Notes: generated by a model not told the origin, from the letters alone. A stretch of DNA of 64,000 nt from CAZLFQ01 sp964558975 (GCA_964558975.1 CAZLFQ010000001.1:434001-498000), one strand, 5' to 3'. Positions 52,094-61,224 are shown, counted from the stretch's first letter. Translations and numbers: made by a program.

Positions 52094-54412
52094 ATGATTT
52101 GCGAACATTGCGGAACTAAAAATCCTAGTAAAACAAGTACATTCTGCTGTATTGGCTGCGAGGTTGCCTGCAGCATAATCAAGAACTTAGACCTAAACAA
52201 ATACTATGAGTATTGTAAAAACATTTATAATAAAGCACCTATGAAAGTCCATACAGTAGAAAATCAACTAAATTACACACCTCATGTTAAAACAATTAAT
52301 GATAAACATAGAATCAATTTGATTGTAGAAGGAATTCACTGTGGTTCATGTGTTTGGTTAATAGAAAACACTTTAAAAAAACAAGATACAGTCCTAAATG
52401 CACGTCTTAACATGAGCTCTAGAAGATTAGTCTTAGAGTGGGAAGGAGAAAAAAAATTAGTTAAAAAGCTCGTAGATATTATTGAAAAACTTGGCTATAA
52501 ACTAATCCCTTTTGATGAACAAGTCAGTGAGAATGAAAGAAAAGTAACAGAATATTTTTTACTTAAATGCATAGCTGTTTCTGGCTTTGCATCAATGAGT
52601 ATTATGATGATATCACTTGGTGTATGGGCAGGAAATATTGATCAAAGTTTAGGACCATACGTTCGCGAATTGATGCATTGGCTCTCTACTATAATTGCAA
52701 TTCCCGCGATTATGTATTCTGGAATTCCTTTTTTTAAATCGGCTTGGAGAGCAGTCCTCGCTAAAAGAAGTAACATGGATGTACCGATCTCAATTGCAGT
52801 AATAGTATCTACACTTATCAGCCTTCATCAAATATACTTACAAGGCGAATATACATACTATGATGCTGCCGTCAGCCTAGTCTTCTTCCTACTTATTGGC
52901 AGATATCTTGACTTAAGAGCCCGCAACAAAGCAAGTGAGCGCGCTCAAAATATTATATTAAGCCAAGTCAGATCTGTAACTTTAGTACAGGGTGATAAAC
53001 TTAAATTAGTTGAACTTAAAAAAGCCAAGGAAGGAGATATTGCCTTTGTTGCTGTTGGTGAAAAAATTCCAGTTGATGGAGTTGTCATTGAAGGCGCATC
53101 AGAGATTGATAATAGCCTTATTACGGGCGAAACAATCCCTTCAGCAATCAAAGTTGGAGATTATGTAAATGCTGGAACTGTTAATTTAAATAGCCCTATT
53201 AAAATACGTATCACCAAAATTGGCGATAATACTGTATTAGCAGAGATCATAAAACTCATTGAAATAGCAGAGCAAGGTAAAGCTAAATATGTAAAGATCG
53301 CAGATAAAATCTCTAGTTTCTATACACCAGTAGTACTTTCTTTATCAGTTATTACATTTTGCATCTGGACATTCTTGGAAGTCGATTTCAATGATGCACT
53401 ATTATATGCTGTTTCAGTTTTAATAATCACCTGCCCTTGTGCGTTAGGACTTGCTGTACCTGTTGTGCAAGTAGTAGCCAGCTCAAGACTTATGGCAAAA
53501 GGTGTATTAATTAAAACACCAGATGCACTTGAGAAACTCTCTGAAATTGACACAGTTGTTTTTGATAAGACTGGCACTCTCACTTTAGGAAAACCCGTTT
53601 GGGTTAACAAGTCTGATTTCACAACGCAAGAAATAAAACTAATTAGCTCAATAGCATCTCACAGCAAACATCCTTTATCACAGGCTGTTTTCGACAATAG
53701 CCTTAAGCTATTAGCAGTTCACGCTGAAGAAGTTAGGGGTATGGGCTTAGATGCTGTACATTCAAATCGCAAGTACAAATTAGGTAATAGAAAATTCTGC
53801 GAAGTTGACCATGAAGTATTGGATGATAAAATTGAAATTTGGTTTAAAGCACCGAAACAAGAAGCAAAGCGTATTATTCTAGAAGACAAACTTAAAGATG
53901 ATGCACATGACTTAGTGAACTGGTTTAAAACACTAAAGATGCACCCAATCATGCTTTCTGGAGACAGACGCTATGTAGTATCGCAAATTGCATCCAAAGT
54001 TGGAATAACATCGTATAAGGCTGAAGTAAGACCAGTTGATAAATTCCATTATTTAGAGGATCTAAATAAACAAAATCACAAAGTTTTGATGGTCGGAGAT
54101 GGTCTAAATGATTCCGCAGCGCTTAAAGCTGCACACGTTTCAATTTCTCCAGCGTCAGCCATAGACATTGCACAAACAAGTTCTGATATTGTAATTCAAG
54201 GTAATAAATTATGGCCTGTTAAAGACGCATATATTACAGCAAAATTTGCCAACAAATTAGTTATTCAGAATTTTGGGCTATCATTACTCTATAACGTTGT
54301 AACAATACCAATAGCTATGGCTGGATTCGCCACGCCAATATTAGCGGCAATAGTCATGTCTTTATCATCTATAATGGTAGTAGCGAATTCAATGCGACTT
54401 GGAAAAGATTGA
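52094..54412 (+). CDS. ccoI: CcoI/FixI-type copper-transporting P1B ATPase
   Basis: 772 aa from the ATG at 52094; an upstream in-frame TTG is less likely. The N-terminus is the CcoI/FixI zinc-ribbon-like segment (MICEHCGTKNPSKTSTFCC, IGCEVAC), followed by a metal-binding HMA domain with GIHCGSCVWLIENTL. Eight membrane helices include the C447-P-C449 ion site (ITCPCALGLAVPV). The phosphorylation Asp is D491 in DKTGTLTLGK; SGDRRYVVSQI-type and MVGDGLNDSAALKAA complete the ATPase. These pumps supply copper for cbb3-type oxidase assembly. The usual ccoNOPGHS neighbours are not in the window, so it is an orphan here. Confidence 0.93.
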   Translation: MICEHCGTKNPSKTSTFCCIGCEVACSIIKNLDLNKYYEYCKNIYNKAPMKVHTVENQLNYTPHVKTINDKHRINLIVEGIHCGSCVWLIENTLKKQDTVLNARLNMSSRRLVLEWEGEKKLVKKLVDIIEKLGYKLIPFDEQVSENERKVTEYFLLKCIAVSGFASMSIMMISLGVWAGNIDQSLGPYVRELMHWLSTIIAIPAIMYSGIPFFKSAWRAVLAKRSNMDVPISIAVIVSTLISLHQIYLQGEYTYYDAAVSLVFFLLIGRYLDLRARNKASERAQNIILSQVRSVTLVQGDKLKLVELKKAKEGDIAFVAVGEKIPVDGVVIEGASEIDNSLITGETIPSAIKVGDYVNAGTVNLNSPIKIRITKIGDNTVLAEIIKLIEIAEQGKAKYVKIADKISSFYTPVVLSLSVITFCIWTFLEVDFNDALLYAVSVLIITCPCALGLAVPVVQVVASSRLMAKGVLIKTPDALEKLSEIDTVVFDKTGTLTLGKPVWVNKSDFTTQEIKLISSIASHSKHPLSQAVFDNSLKLLAVHAEEVRGMGLDAVHSNRKYKLGNRKFCEVDHEVLDDKIEIWFKAPKQEAKRIILEDKLKDDAHDLVNWFKTLKMHPIMLSGDRRYVVSQIASKVGITSYKAEVRPVDKFHYLEDLNKQNHKVLMVGDGLNDSAALKAAHVSISPASAIDIAQTSSDIVIQGNKLWPVKDAYITAKFANKLVIQNFGLSLLYNVVTIPIAMAGFATPILAAIVMSLSSIMVVANSMRLGKD

Positions 54413-55603
54413 TTATAAACTTACTTTTTTCTTATGTAAAAAATCATAAAAATAAAATAAGAATGGATTAATAACTATTGATATCATAGCACCTGCTAAA
54501 ATCAGGTTATAAAGCTCCTGAGTGAACATGTTATTAACTAGAGCTAAACCACATAAAATAAACGAGAACTCTCCTATTTGCGCCAGTCCTAGCGCCACGA
54601 TAAAGCTCGTTTCTTTTGCTTGATTGAACCAATACATTATAAACAAGGCAGCTATACTTTTTGCGACGACAATAATAAGAAGAGTCAACACAACTCCTAA
54701 AGGCTGCTTTATAAGCGTAGAAGGATCAAATAACATACCAACAGATAGGAAAAACAATACTGAAAATGTATCGCGCATAGCTAATGTATTTTTCGCAGAT
54801 CTTCTACCAATTTCACTTTCACTCAAAACCATTCCACTTAAGAATGCCCCTAATGCAAGCGAAGCATCAAACACGACATAAGCAATACCTGCGAAACCTA
54901 AGGCAATAGATAATGTGCACAGAGCATTAAGTTCATGAGATCTGAACCTAGCAACTATCGTCAAAAGCCATGGTAAGAAACGCCTACCCACAATCAACAT
55001 AAAGGCGAAAAACCCACCAATTTTAAAAGTAACTGTTAGAGCAGTTGCAACAATATTATCATAATCCAATAGCGCCTCTACAGAACTCATTTCAGCAATT
55101 ACTGGCAGAAGCACCAAGGCAAACACCATAACGATATCCTCCACCACCAGCCAGCCAATTGCAATTTTACCACCCTTGCTATCAAGTAAATGGCGCTGTT
55201 CAAGCGTACGTAACAATACTATTGTACTCGCAACCGATAGAGAAAATCCAAACACAATTCCATGTGCAACAGTATGACCCATCATATAAGCGACTGCTAA
55301 GCCAACAGCCGTTGCAGAAACCATCTGCACCACAGCACCTGGGAGCGCAACCTTTCTCACATCCATCAAATCTTTAACTGAAAAATGCAGGCCTACACCA
55401 AACATTAGAAGAATAACCCCAATCTCTGCCAATTGTCTTGCAAGTGATAGGTCAGCAACGAATCCAGGGGTATATGGCCCCAAAGCAACACCAGCCAACA
55501 AATACCCAAAAATCGCTGGCAGCTTTAACTTCTTCGCCACGACTCCGAATATAAAAGTTGTGACAATACTAACAATAATCGTACTGATCAAAGTATGTTC
55601 CAT
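54413..55603 (-). CDS. Monovalent cation/proton antiporter (CPA2, KefB/YbaL-like) without regulatory domain
   Basis: 396 aa, about 12 membrane helices. LKLPAIFGYLLAGVALGPYT, EIGVILLMFGVGLHFSVKDL, GFSLSVASTIVLLRTLEQR and LALGAFLSGMVLSESEIG are CPA2 signatures. It ends soon after the last helix (YFYDFLHKKKVSL). The cytoplasmic RCK/TrkA-N domain seen in KefB, KefC and YbaL is therefore absent. It would exchange K+ or Na+ for H+ across the inner membrane without nucleotide or glutathione gating (inference). The stop touches the convergent ATPase gene. Confidence 0.9.
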   Translation of the reverse strand: MEHTLISTIIVSIVTTFIFGVVAKKLKLPAIFGYLLAGVALGPYTPGFVADLSLARQLAEIGVILLMFGVGLHFSVKDLMDVRKVALPGAVVQMVSATAVGLAVAYMMGHTVAHGIVFGFSLSVASTIVLLRTLEQRHLLDSKGGKIAIGWLVVEDIVMVFALVLLPVIAEMSSVEALLDYDNIVATALTVTFKIGGFFAFMLIVGRRFLPWLLTIVARFRSHELNALCTLSIALGFAGIAYVVFDASLALGAFLSGMVLSESEIGRRSAKNTLAMRDTFSVLFFLSVGMLFDPSTLIKQPLGVVLTLLIIVVAKSIAALFIMYWFNQAKETSFIVALGLAQIGEFSFILCGLALVNNMFTQELYNLILAGAMISIVINPFLFYFYDFLHKKKVSL

Positions 55604-55684
55604 TACTAAAACAACTAAATAAATTTAGACCGTTCTAAAATGGTAACTTATATAAAACCGAAAGACTAGAAGTTTTGACAAAGA

Positions 55685-55760
55685 TGGTGGTCAGGGGCGG
55701 AATCGAACCGCCGACACAAGGATTTTCAATCCTTTGCTCTACCGACTGAGCTACCTGACC
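55685..55760 (-). tRNA. tRNA-Phe (GAA)
   Basis: 76 nt with encoded CCA. Acceptor GGTCAGG pairs with CCTGACC; D-arm GCTC...GAGC; anticodon loop TTGAAAA with GAA; T-arm GGCGG-TTCGATT-CCGCC. All stems pair perfectly. Confidence 0.98.
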
Positions 55761-55779
55761 AGCATATTCTCGATATAGA

Positions 55780-55854
55780 TGGTGACCCCTGCGGGAATCG
55801 AACCCGCGTTACCACCGTGAAAGGGTGATGTCCTAACCGCTAGACGAAGGGGTC
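55780..55854 (-). tRNA. tRNA-Glu (TTC)
   Basis: 75 nt with encoded CCA. Acceptor GACCCCT with AGGGGTC; anticodon loop CTTTCAC with TTC; T-arm GCGGG-TTCGAAT-CCCGC. First of a Glu-Phe tandem on the minus strand, with 19 bp between the genes. Confidence 0.98.
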
Positions 55855-55871
55855 ACTAATGAGTCACTATA

Positions 55872-55900
55872 TTTATACGCTTTGCACGTTTAGTTCAAGT
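55872..55900 (-). promoter_or_regulatory. Probable promoter of the tRNA-Glu/tRNA-Phe pair
   Basis: Minus strand ACTTGA (or TTGAAC) and TATAAA (55877-55872), spaced 17 (or 15), about 18 bp before the tRNA-Glu 5' end. Confidence 0.45.
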
Positions 55901-55946
55901 AAAAAGTTAAACTTTTTATAACTTTTTATCTCTACACTTATTATAT

Positions 55947-55982
55947 AAAAAAAGTCACCCCGACATAAATTCGGAATGACTT
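55947..55982 (-). terminator. Terminator after the CADD gene
   Basis: Minus strand AAGTCATTCCGA and TCGGGGTGACTT form a 12-bp stem (two G-T pairs) around ATTTATG, then a T-run. It lies 27 bp past the stop at 56010. Confidence 0.85.
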
Positions 55983-56009
55983 GATTCTACTTCACAATTT
56001 TCAACTAGA

Positions 56010-56675
56010 TTAGCAATGCCCTGCAGGCATCATACCATCTAGGAAGCCCCACAATGCATCAATTGCTTTATGCGCCCCTTCCCTAACTTCCTTATAAGCA
56101 GAAGCAGGGAGTTTATTTAATAGCTTTGTAAGCTGTTCAGCGTGCCAAATATCAACTTCTCCGTGCACTGTGAAGAACTCAAGAGCTTCTTCTGTTGTGA
56201 CACCATAGAACTTTTGCAAGCCCTCTTTTTTAGTTTTTGCAATTTCATGATATTGGAATTCATGAGCAAACAATGCGCCCAATCCCTTCTCATAATTTTC
56301 CGAAGTTAATTGCTTAAATGTATCGATTAAATTTTTGGTTTCCTTGTTTTGCACAACATTTTTAACATCTGCTTCAGAAGCACCAAGCCCTGCAGCATAA
56401 CGCAACCACATATCTGGGTGATTTTTCTCACCAACTTCTTCCTCAACAAGGTTTTCCATGATGATCGAACGCGCTTCTTTATTTGTAGGCTCGCATTTTG
56501 AATGCAGAGCACTCAAGCTTTGAGGGAAGCTTTGCACGTGAGGGAAGTATTGCTTACTATATTCAACCAAAGATTCATGGGTCAACGTACCCATATTCCA
56601 TGACTGATAGTAGGGATGGTTTAAAATACTTTTCTTAAGCAATTCAGCTTTTAGTTCTTCTGCAAAATTAGACAT
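56010..56675 (-). CDS. CADD-family diiron protein, probable self-sacrificing p-aminobenzoate synthase
   Basis: 221 aa from ATG 56675, which has GGAG six bases upstream (the frame extends four codons more). TENA/PqqC-like helical fold of the CADD group (Chlamydia protein associating with death domains), found in Chlamydia and Rickettsiales. All six metal ligands expected from the Chlamydia enzyme line up with correct spacing: E79, H86, E139, H171, D175, H178. The sacrificial tyrosine equivalent to Tyr27 appears as Y23 in HPYYQSW, and a lysine (K149) sits near the reported amino donor. The family makes p-aminobenzoate for folate from its own tyrosine, replacing pabABC. It fits folC at 31.5 kb. 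It has its own terminator. The Chlamydia protein has also been proposed to bind host death domains; that is unproven here. Confidence 0.92.
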   Translation of the reverse strand: MSNFAEELKAELLKKSILNHPYYQSWNMGTLTHESLVEYSKQYFPHVQSFPQSLSALHSKCEPTNKEARSIIMENLVEEEVGEKNHPDMWLRYAAGLGASEADVKNVVQNKETKNLIDTFKQLTSENYEKGLGALFAHEFQYHEIAKTKKEGLQKFYGVTTEEALEFFTVHGEVDIWHAEQLTKLLNKLPASAYKEVREGAHKAIDALWGFLDGMMPAGHC

Positions 56676-56800
56676 ATCTGTCTCCATGTAAATTTGTTTA
56701 TCGCAAATCAGAATAGAATATTCATAACAAAAAACAATCTTATTGTTGAGTAAAAATTTATAATGGTTTATTCAATATTTCGAATCTAACATTAACTAGC

Positions 56801-57430
56801 ATGAATAAAAAAAGACTCAACGAGATCTTCAGCCGCTTTGCCGAAAACAAACCAAATCCACGAATTGAACTGGATTACACATCACCCTACACTCTTTTGA
56901 TTGCGGTTGTACTGTCAGCCCAGTCTACCGATAAAGGCGTTAATAAAGCTACACCAGCTTTATTTGAAATAGCCAATACTCCTAAACAGATGGTTGAGCT
57001 AGGTGAGGAAAAATTAAAAAAATATATCAAAACTATTGGGCTTTATAATGCTAAGGCTAAAAACATAATTGGGCTCAGCCAGATGATTATAGACGAATAT
57101 AACGGTGAAGTTCCTGCAGATTTCGAGAAATTACAAAGGCTACCTGGAGTTGGCAGAAAGTCTGCAAAAGTTATGCTACATTCAATTTGGAATCAACCTG
57201 TAATAGCTGTAGATACGCACGTATTTCGCGTGAGCAATCGTATTGGTCTGTGTAACGAGAAAAACCCATTAAAAACTGAGTTAGCACTTGAAAAAGTAGT
57301 GCCTATGCAATGGAAAGACAAAGCCCACCACTGGCTTGTTTTGCATGGACGCTATGTTTGTAAAGCAAGGAAACCTGAGTGTGATAGGTGCTTAATTAAT
57401 GACTTGTGTAATTATTATTCAAAACAATAA
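56801..57430 (+). CDS. nth: Endonuclease III
   Basis: 209 aa. DNA glycosylase/AP lyase removing oxidised pyrimidines. Helix-hairpin-helix LPGVGRKSAKVML with the catalytic Lys, the catalytic Asp in VIAVDTHVFRVSNR, and the [4Fe-4S] loop C-x6-C-x2-C-x5-C (CKARKPECDRCLINDLC) at the C-terminus. Full length. Divergent from the CADD gene, convergent with the large orphan ending at 57439. Confidence 0.98.
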   Translation: MNKKRLNEIFSRFAENKPNPRIELDYTSPYTLLIAVVLSAQSTDKGVNKATPALFEIANTPKQMVELGEEKLKKYIKTIGLYNAKAKNIIGLSQMIIDEYNGEVPADFEKLQRLPGVGRKSAKVMLHSIWNQPVIAVDTHVFRVSNRIGLCNEKNPLKTELALEKVVPMQWKDKAHHWLVLHGRYVCKARKPECDRCLINDLCNYYSKQ

Positions 57431-57438
57431 TCCAGAAG

Positions 57439-59850
57439 TTAAGCACCCCTAGCGCTAGCTATTGCTGCTTGTTTCTCTTTTGCGTGCGGTTTTTTGATAG
57501 GTGTAAGAGCAGTTACTAAAGCTATATTTTCTTTTAAGGTTGGTTTTGGATGTTTAATTAATAGATCAATGTTTGCAGCTAATGCTTCAACCTGCTTACC
57601 TTTCGCTTCAGGATCTAAAAATCTATTCTTAACTATCATCTCAAATGTATTATGAATTGTTTTATGCATTGCAGCTGCATGTTCTGGCGTAAATTTTTCA
57701 TTTAACAACTCAATTTTATTAGCTATATCCTTGCTATAAGCGGCACTCAAACATTCTAATCTCACTTCTTGAATTTGCCTTAAATTATCTTTATGAGGTG
57801 AGTTTGGGTTAGCTAATATCTCAAAAAACTTTACATTTAAATCTCTTAACTTTTCCCTTGAATCAATTACACCCTGAGCTCTTTTTATTTCAACTAAAGT
57901 CAAATCATAAGCATCTTTAATTGCCTTTAAGTCTTCCAACTTTTTATTTACATCTTCTTGCTTAGATTGGTCAATGATTTTCCTATGAGCTTTCTTATAT
58001 TCACCATCAGGAGTCACTTCACTTGAAGCTTTTACTTCGGGCTTAAAATGATAAGATAGTTGACTACTTTCTGTGATTTTGGGTTTAAACATAAACTCTC
58101 TTACAGACTGTACTATTCGCGAAACAATGCCTTTTTCAGCCACCACTTCTTTATATTTTTCATCAATTATATTTAGAGGAAAATAGTTTCCACCTAACTT
58201 CATATCATTATATTGCTTTCTCAAATTTGAGTCAGCTTCTAAATTCCTTGCAAATTCTTCTAATTTTTTCTCATCAGTCACAATATCGATAAACTCAAAT
58301 ATAAAGCCTTGTTTAGATTTAATTAATTCTTGTGTATAAGACCTCTCTTGCTCCGATAACTCTAAATAAAATCGCCCATATTTTTTATATATATTATTTG
58401 TGAAATCTGAGTTATTAGCAAAATCATAGTTACTCAGTAAATCATATTTTTCATTTGTTAGGTTTGAAGCTGCTAAAAGAGTAATAAATAATTTTTCCGC
58501 ATCGAGTCTTTTACTAGAATCAATTGCTTCTACGGACAAAATGCCAATCAGCATTTTTAACCCACTATTATCAAGTCCATCTTCTAGTTTAACTATTTCA
58601 TTTTGCGTAAGTTGATCTCCAAACTTTTTAACAAATTCTTTTGCCTCAACATATTTTTTTTCATTTACAAGCATCGTTAGAATAAATGAATCTTTTATAT
58701 TTATTCTTGGGTCAGCTAATAGAGATTTTGATATTTGCTGTGACTCTGCTTCTTTATTGCTCGTTGCAATGCTCACTGCTGAAACAGCTCTTCTACCCAT
58801 CATATTTATATCAATTTCTGGGTCCTTTCTAAGCTTCTCACAGAGATCTACATCCATATAAAAAGCTGCAATCATGTGCAGATTAATTTTAGACTTTGTT
58901 TTAGAATCAACTTTACTATCAATGTAATTAAGAATTTCTTTTGCACCTTTAACAACCGCAGGATTAGCTTCAGGTTGACCGGAATTAAAGCTTAAATTCA
59001 TTCCTGAAACGCCTTCATCTATACTTAAACCTTTCTCTTCTACCAACCATTTAAATACTTCAAAATTGCCACCGATAAGCGCTGATTCAAGCAAAGATGT
59101 ATGGTCGAAATTTTCGTGGCCGACAAGAACTCTTTTTATATCTAATCCTGTTTTATCACTGGCAATTAGACCCTCTATTTCTCTTATCGATCCACCTTTC
59201 TCTATTGCTAAGCGCAGCTTAGTAAAAAACTCTGGTCGCAAATCTTTTTTCTCGCCATTAGTATCTGGCAGCACTCTTTTACTATAAAGATCATCTCCTA
59301 AATCTTGAAAAAACTTCTTATTCTCATTACCTTGATATAAAACTTGCGAACTAACTTCTCTTCCTTCTGCTACAGCTTTTGATATGCTCTCAACATTAGA
59401 AACAACCGCCAGACCACAAGCTTCTTCAAATTGCTGATTTACTGAAATATCTTTTAAGTCTAGCACATCATTCATCATGTTTTTTAATAACGTGACAACT
59501 TTTTTTGCTTCTATAAATCGTCTATCATTTGGTTCTCTTTGGCCAAGCGAATCAACAAAAACAGGCTGAATTCCATCTGCTGTTGGTACTAATGCCACCA
59601 AAACGTCGTGATTATCTATAATCATGGGTATAAAAATTGGCTGATTGTCATCTAATATTCCTTTATCACCAACTAAATCTTCATCTTCATCAAAGAGTAG
59701 ACCTCTTAGGCTCATTATATCGATCCGCTCCCCCTCTTGAATTTCAATTGGATTAGTAAATTGAATATCTGAATCGGCATTTCTAGATCTTACAGACTCT
59801 TTAATTTCATCAGTTGATAACTGATATTGCAGACTATACTCACCACCCAT
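57439..59850 (-). CDS. Candidate CE-clan (ULP/YopJ-like) effector with ankyrin-like repeats (803 aa)
   Basis: No named family assigned. Residues 70-150 carry an ordered set of potential catalytic residues: H81 (IPMIIDNHDVLVALV), D100 (IQPVFVDSLGQ), Q139 and C145 (NQQFEEACGLAVVSNV). H-19-D, D-45-C and Q six residues before C agree with CE-clan cysteine proteases (Ulp1, SENP) and YopJ-type acetyltransferases. The usual Trp after His is Asp here, and the preceding strand pattern fits. About 245-400 has ankyrin-like helices (SLLESALIGGNFEVFKWLVE, NLHMIAAFYMDVDLCEKL). About 570-780 is charged and coiled. It has no signal peptide. The start follows GAGGTGATAT. Similar protease-plus-ankyrin effectors occur in intracellular bacteria; secretion and activity are inference. 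Confidence 0.8.
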   Translation of the reverse strand: MGGEYSLQYQLSTDEIKESVRSRNADSDIQFTNPIEIQEGERIDIMSLRGLLFDEDEDLVGDKGILDDNQPIFIPMIIDNHDVLVALVPTADGIQPVFVDSLGQREPNDRRFIEAKKVVTLLKNMMNDVLDLKDISVNQQFEEACGLAVVSNVESISKAVAEGREVSSQVLYQGNENKKFFQDLGDDLYSKRVLPDTNGEKKDLRPEFFTKLRLAIEKGGSIREIEGLIASDKTGLDIKRVLVGHENFDHTSLLESALIGGNFEVFKWLVEEKGLSIDEGVSGMNLSFNSGQPEANPAVVKGAKEILNYIDSKVDSKTKSKINLHMIAAFYMDVDLCEKLRKDPEIDINMMGRRAVSAVSIATSNKEAESQQISKSLLADPRINIKDSFILTMLVNEKKYVEAKEFVKKFGDQLTQNEIVKLEDGLDNSGLKMLIGILSVEAIDSSKRLDAEKLFITLLAASNLTNEKYDLLSNYDFANNSDFTNNIYKKYGRFYLELSEQERSYTQELIKSKQGFIFEFIDIVTDEKKLEEFARNLEADSNLRKQYNDMKLGGNYFPLNIIDEKYKEVVAEKGIVSRIVQSVREFMFKPKITESSQLSYHFKPEVKASSEVTPDGEYKKAHRKIIDQSKQEDVNKKLEDLKAIKDAYDLTLVEIKRAQGVIDSREKLRDLNVKFFEILANPNSPHKDNLRQIQEVRLECLSAAYSKDIANKIELLNEKFTPEHAAAMHKTIHNTFEMIVKNRFLDPEAKGKQVEALAANIDLLIKHPKPTLKENIALVTALTPIKKPHAKEKQAAIASARGA

Positions 59851-59905
59851 ATATCACCTCTTAAGTCTAATATCTAAATTCTATATAGAGACAGTTAACA
59901 AATAG

Positions 59906-60550
59906 TTAATTTAACAATTCAAGAAGTGATTTTTCATTAGGTTTTTCGGCGATTTTAATTGATTCCCACTTTAAATGTTTGATTTTTTCAGCTGTTTTGT
60001 GACTTATACATAACGCCTTACACTTGCCCAAATTATAGCTACCAATAAGCTTAGCAAAGGTTTCCGCTGTACGTGCTGAATAGAACAAAACACATTTTAC
60101 ATACTCTAAGATCTCTGTTGGCAAATGAGAAATCGCAATAGATTTATAAACAATTTTTCTCTCAACATTTACTCCTTGATGCTTAAGTTGCAAATCTATT
60201 TTTGTGGAAATGTGATCCCCACTTAAATATAAATAATTCTTATATGGATACATCTTTATTTTCACTAACAATTCTTTGGCATCTCGCGCTACAACTTTAA
60301 TATTCTTATCATACAAAATTGCTGCTGATTCCTCTCCTACTAAAAACAAAGGACTGTTATTTATTATAGATGAACTTATTTCTGCAGCATTTTGGCTTGT
60401 GATAATAACAGCATCATGCTTATCAAAATCAACCTCAAAACTTTCTGGATGTATTTCAAGCAATGGGTATATAACCGAATTATAGCCTTTAAACTCTAAC
60501 TCATGTTGTGTTGCAATTGCTTGCTTAATTGGGCGAGTTATTAGAATCAT
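59906..60550 (-). CDS. hemD: Uroporphyrinogen-III synthase
   Basis: 214 aa, slightly short. Cyclises hydroxymethylbilane with inversion of ring D in haem synthesis. The family is poorly conserved; support comes from MILITRPIKQAIATQHELEF at the start, DAVIITSQNAAEISSS (the ITSxNA motif), LFLVGEESAAILYD, YLSGDHISTKIDL, VYKSIA and VLFYSARTAETFAKLI (the FxSxRTAETF-type motif). Its start overlaps the stop of the Smr gene by 4 bp. Confidence 0.88.
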   Translation of the reverse strand: MILITRPIKQAIATQHELEFKGYNSVIYPLLEIHPESFEVDFDKHDAVIITSQNAAEISSSIINNSPLFLVGEESAAILYDKNIKVVARDAKELLVKIKMYPYKNYLYLSGDHISTKIDLQLKHQGVNVERKIVYKSIAISHLPTEILEYVKCVLFYSARTAETFAKLIGSYNLGKCKALCISHKTAEKIKHLKWESIKIAEKPNEKSLLELLN

Positions 60551-61056
60551 TTCTTTCTAGCCCGCTTAAGTAGTATGTAAAATGCCCCTGCACCACCATG
60601 TTTTTGAATTGCGGAAGTAAAGCGAATGATTTTGTTTTTTATATGATCACGATTTAACCAACTAGGTAATTCATCCCGTAATTTGACGTCAGAAGGTTTA
60701 GACTTTATTCCTTTACCAGTAATAACTAATACCATTCGTCTCTGCATTGCATAACTTGCATCTATAAACGCTTCTAATGTCTTGTATGCCTGATCACGAG
60801 TAAGTCCATGCAAATCTAATTCAGCATCAATCTCATATTCTCCCCTATCCATTTTTTGCCGAGATGATTTATCAATATCTGCCGTATCTCCGTGAATAAG
60901 TTTTTTATGATTAGCTTTTGGTTCGATAGCACTAATCTCCCTTTTCTTAACAACAATAGGGGTTTTAGCTTTGTTGTGATCAGTCTTTTTGGTTGAGAGT
61001 TTCTTTACTCCCTTTATCTCTTCCTGCCAAAATTCCCAATCACTCATTTCACTCAC
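60547..61056 (-). CDS. Smr-domain protein
   Basis: 169 aa. N-terminal 75 residues are Lys-rich and likely disordered. The C-terminal Smr (small MutS-related) domain has DLHGLTRDQAYKTLEAFIDA, RMVLVITGKGIKS and the end segment HGGAGAFYILLKR. Smr domains are nicking nucleases or RNA-cleaving modules; alphaproteobacterial stand-alone Smr proteins are common next to mltA/tim44-type genes. Function here is not defined. Overlaps hemD by 4 bp, probably one operon. Confidence 0.92.
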   Translation of the reverse strand: MSEMSDWEFWQEEIKGVKKLSTKKTDHNKAKTPIVVKKREISAIEPKANHKKLIHGDTADIDKSSRQKMDRGEYEIDAELDLHGLTRDQAYKTLEAFIDASYAMQRRMVLVITGKGIKSKPSDVKLRDELPSWLNRDHIKNKIIRFTSAIQKHGGAGAFYILLKRARKK

Positions 61057-61162
61057 TCATCGATGTCATACAGGATAAATAAAGATCAATTTATTACAAC
61101 TTATAGTTCTTTAACAATCATAAATCTTAACAAAAACTTAATATAAATTGAGCACTTTTCAA

Positions 61163-61191
61163 TTGACTGCAGCCGCTTACTGCATTATAAT
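61163..61191 (+). promoter_or_regulatory. Near-consensus promoter of the 162-aa gene
   Basis: TTGACT (61163-61168), exactly 17 bases, TATAAT (61186-61191), about 33 bp before the start codon. One of the two best promoters in the window. Confidence 0.75.
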
Positions 61192-61224
61192 AAACATCGT
61201 TCACTAGATAATAACGAGGGGAAA

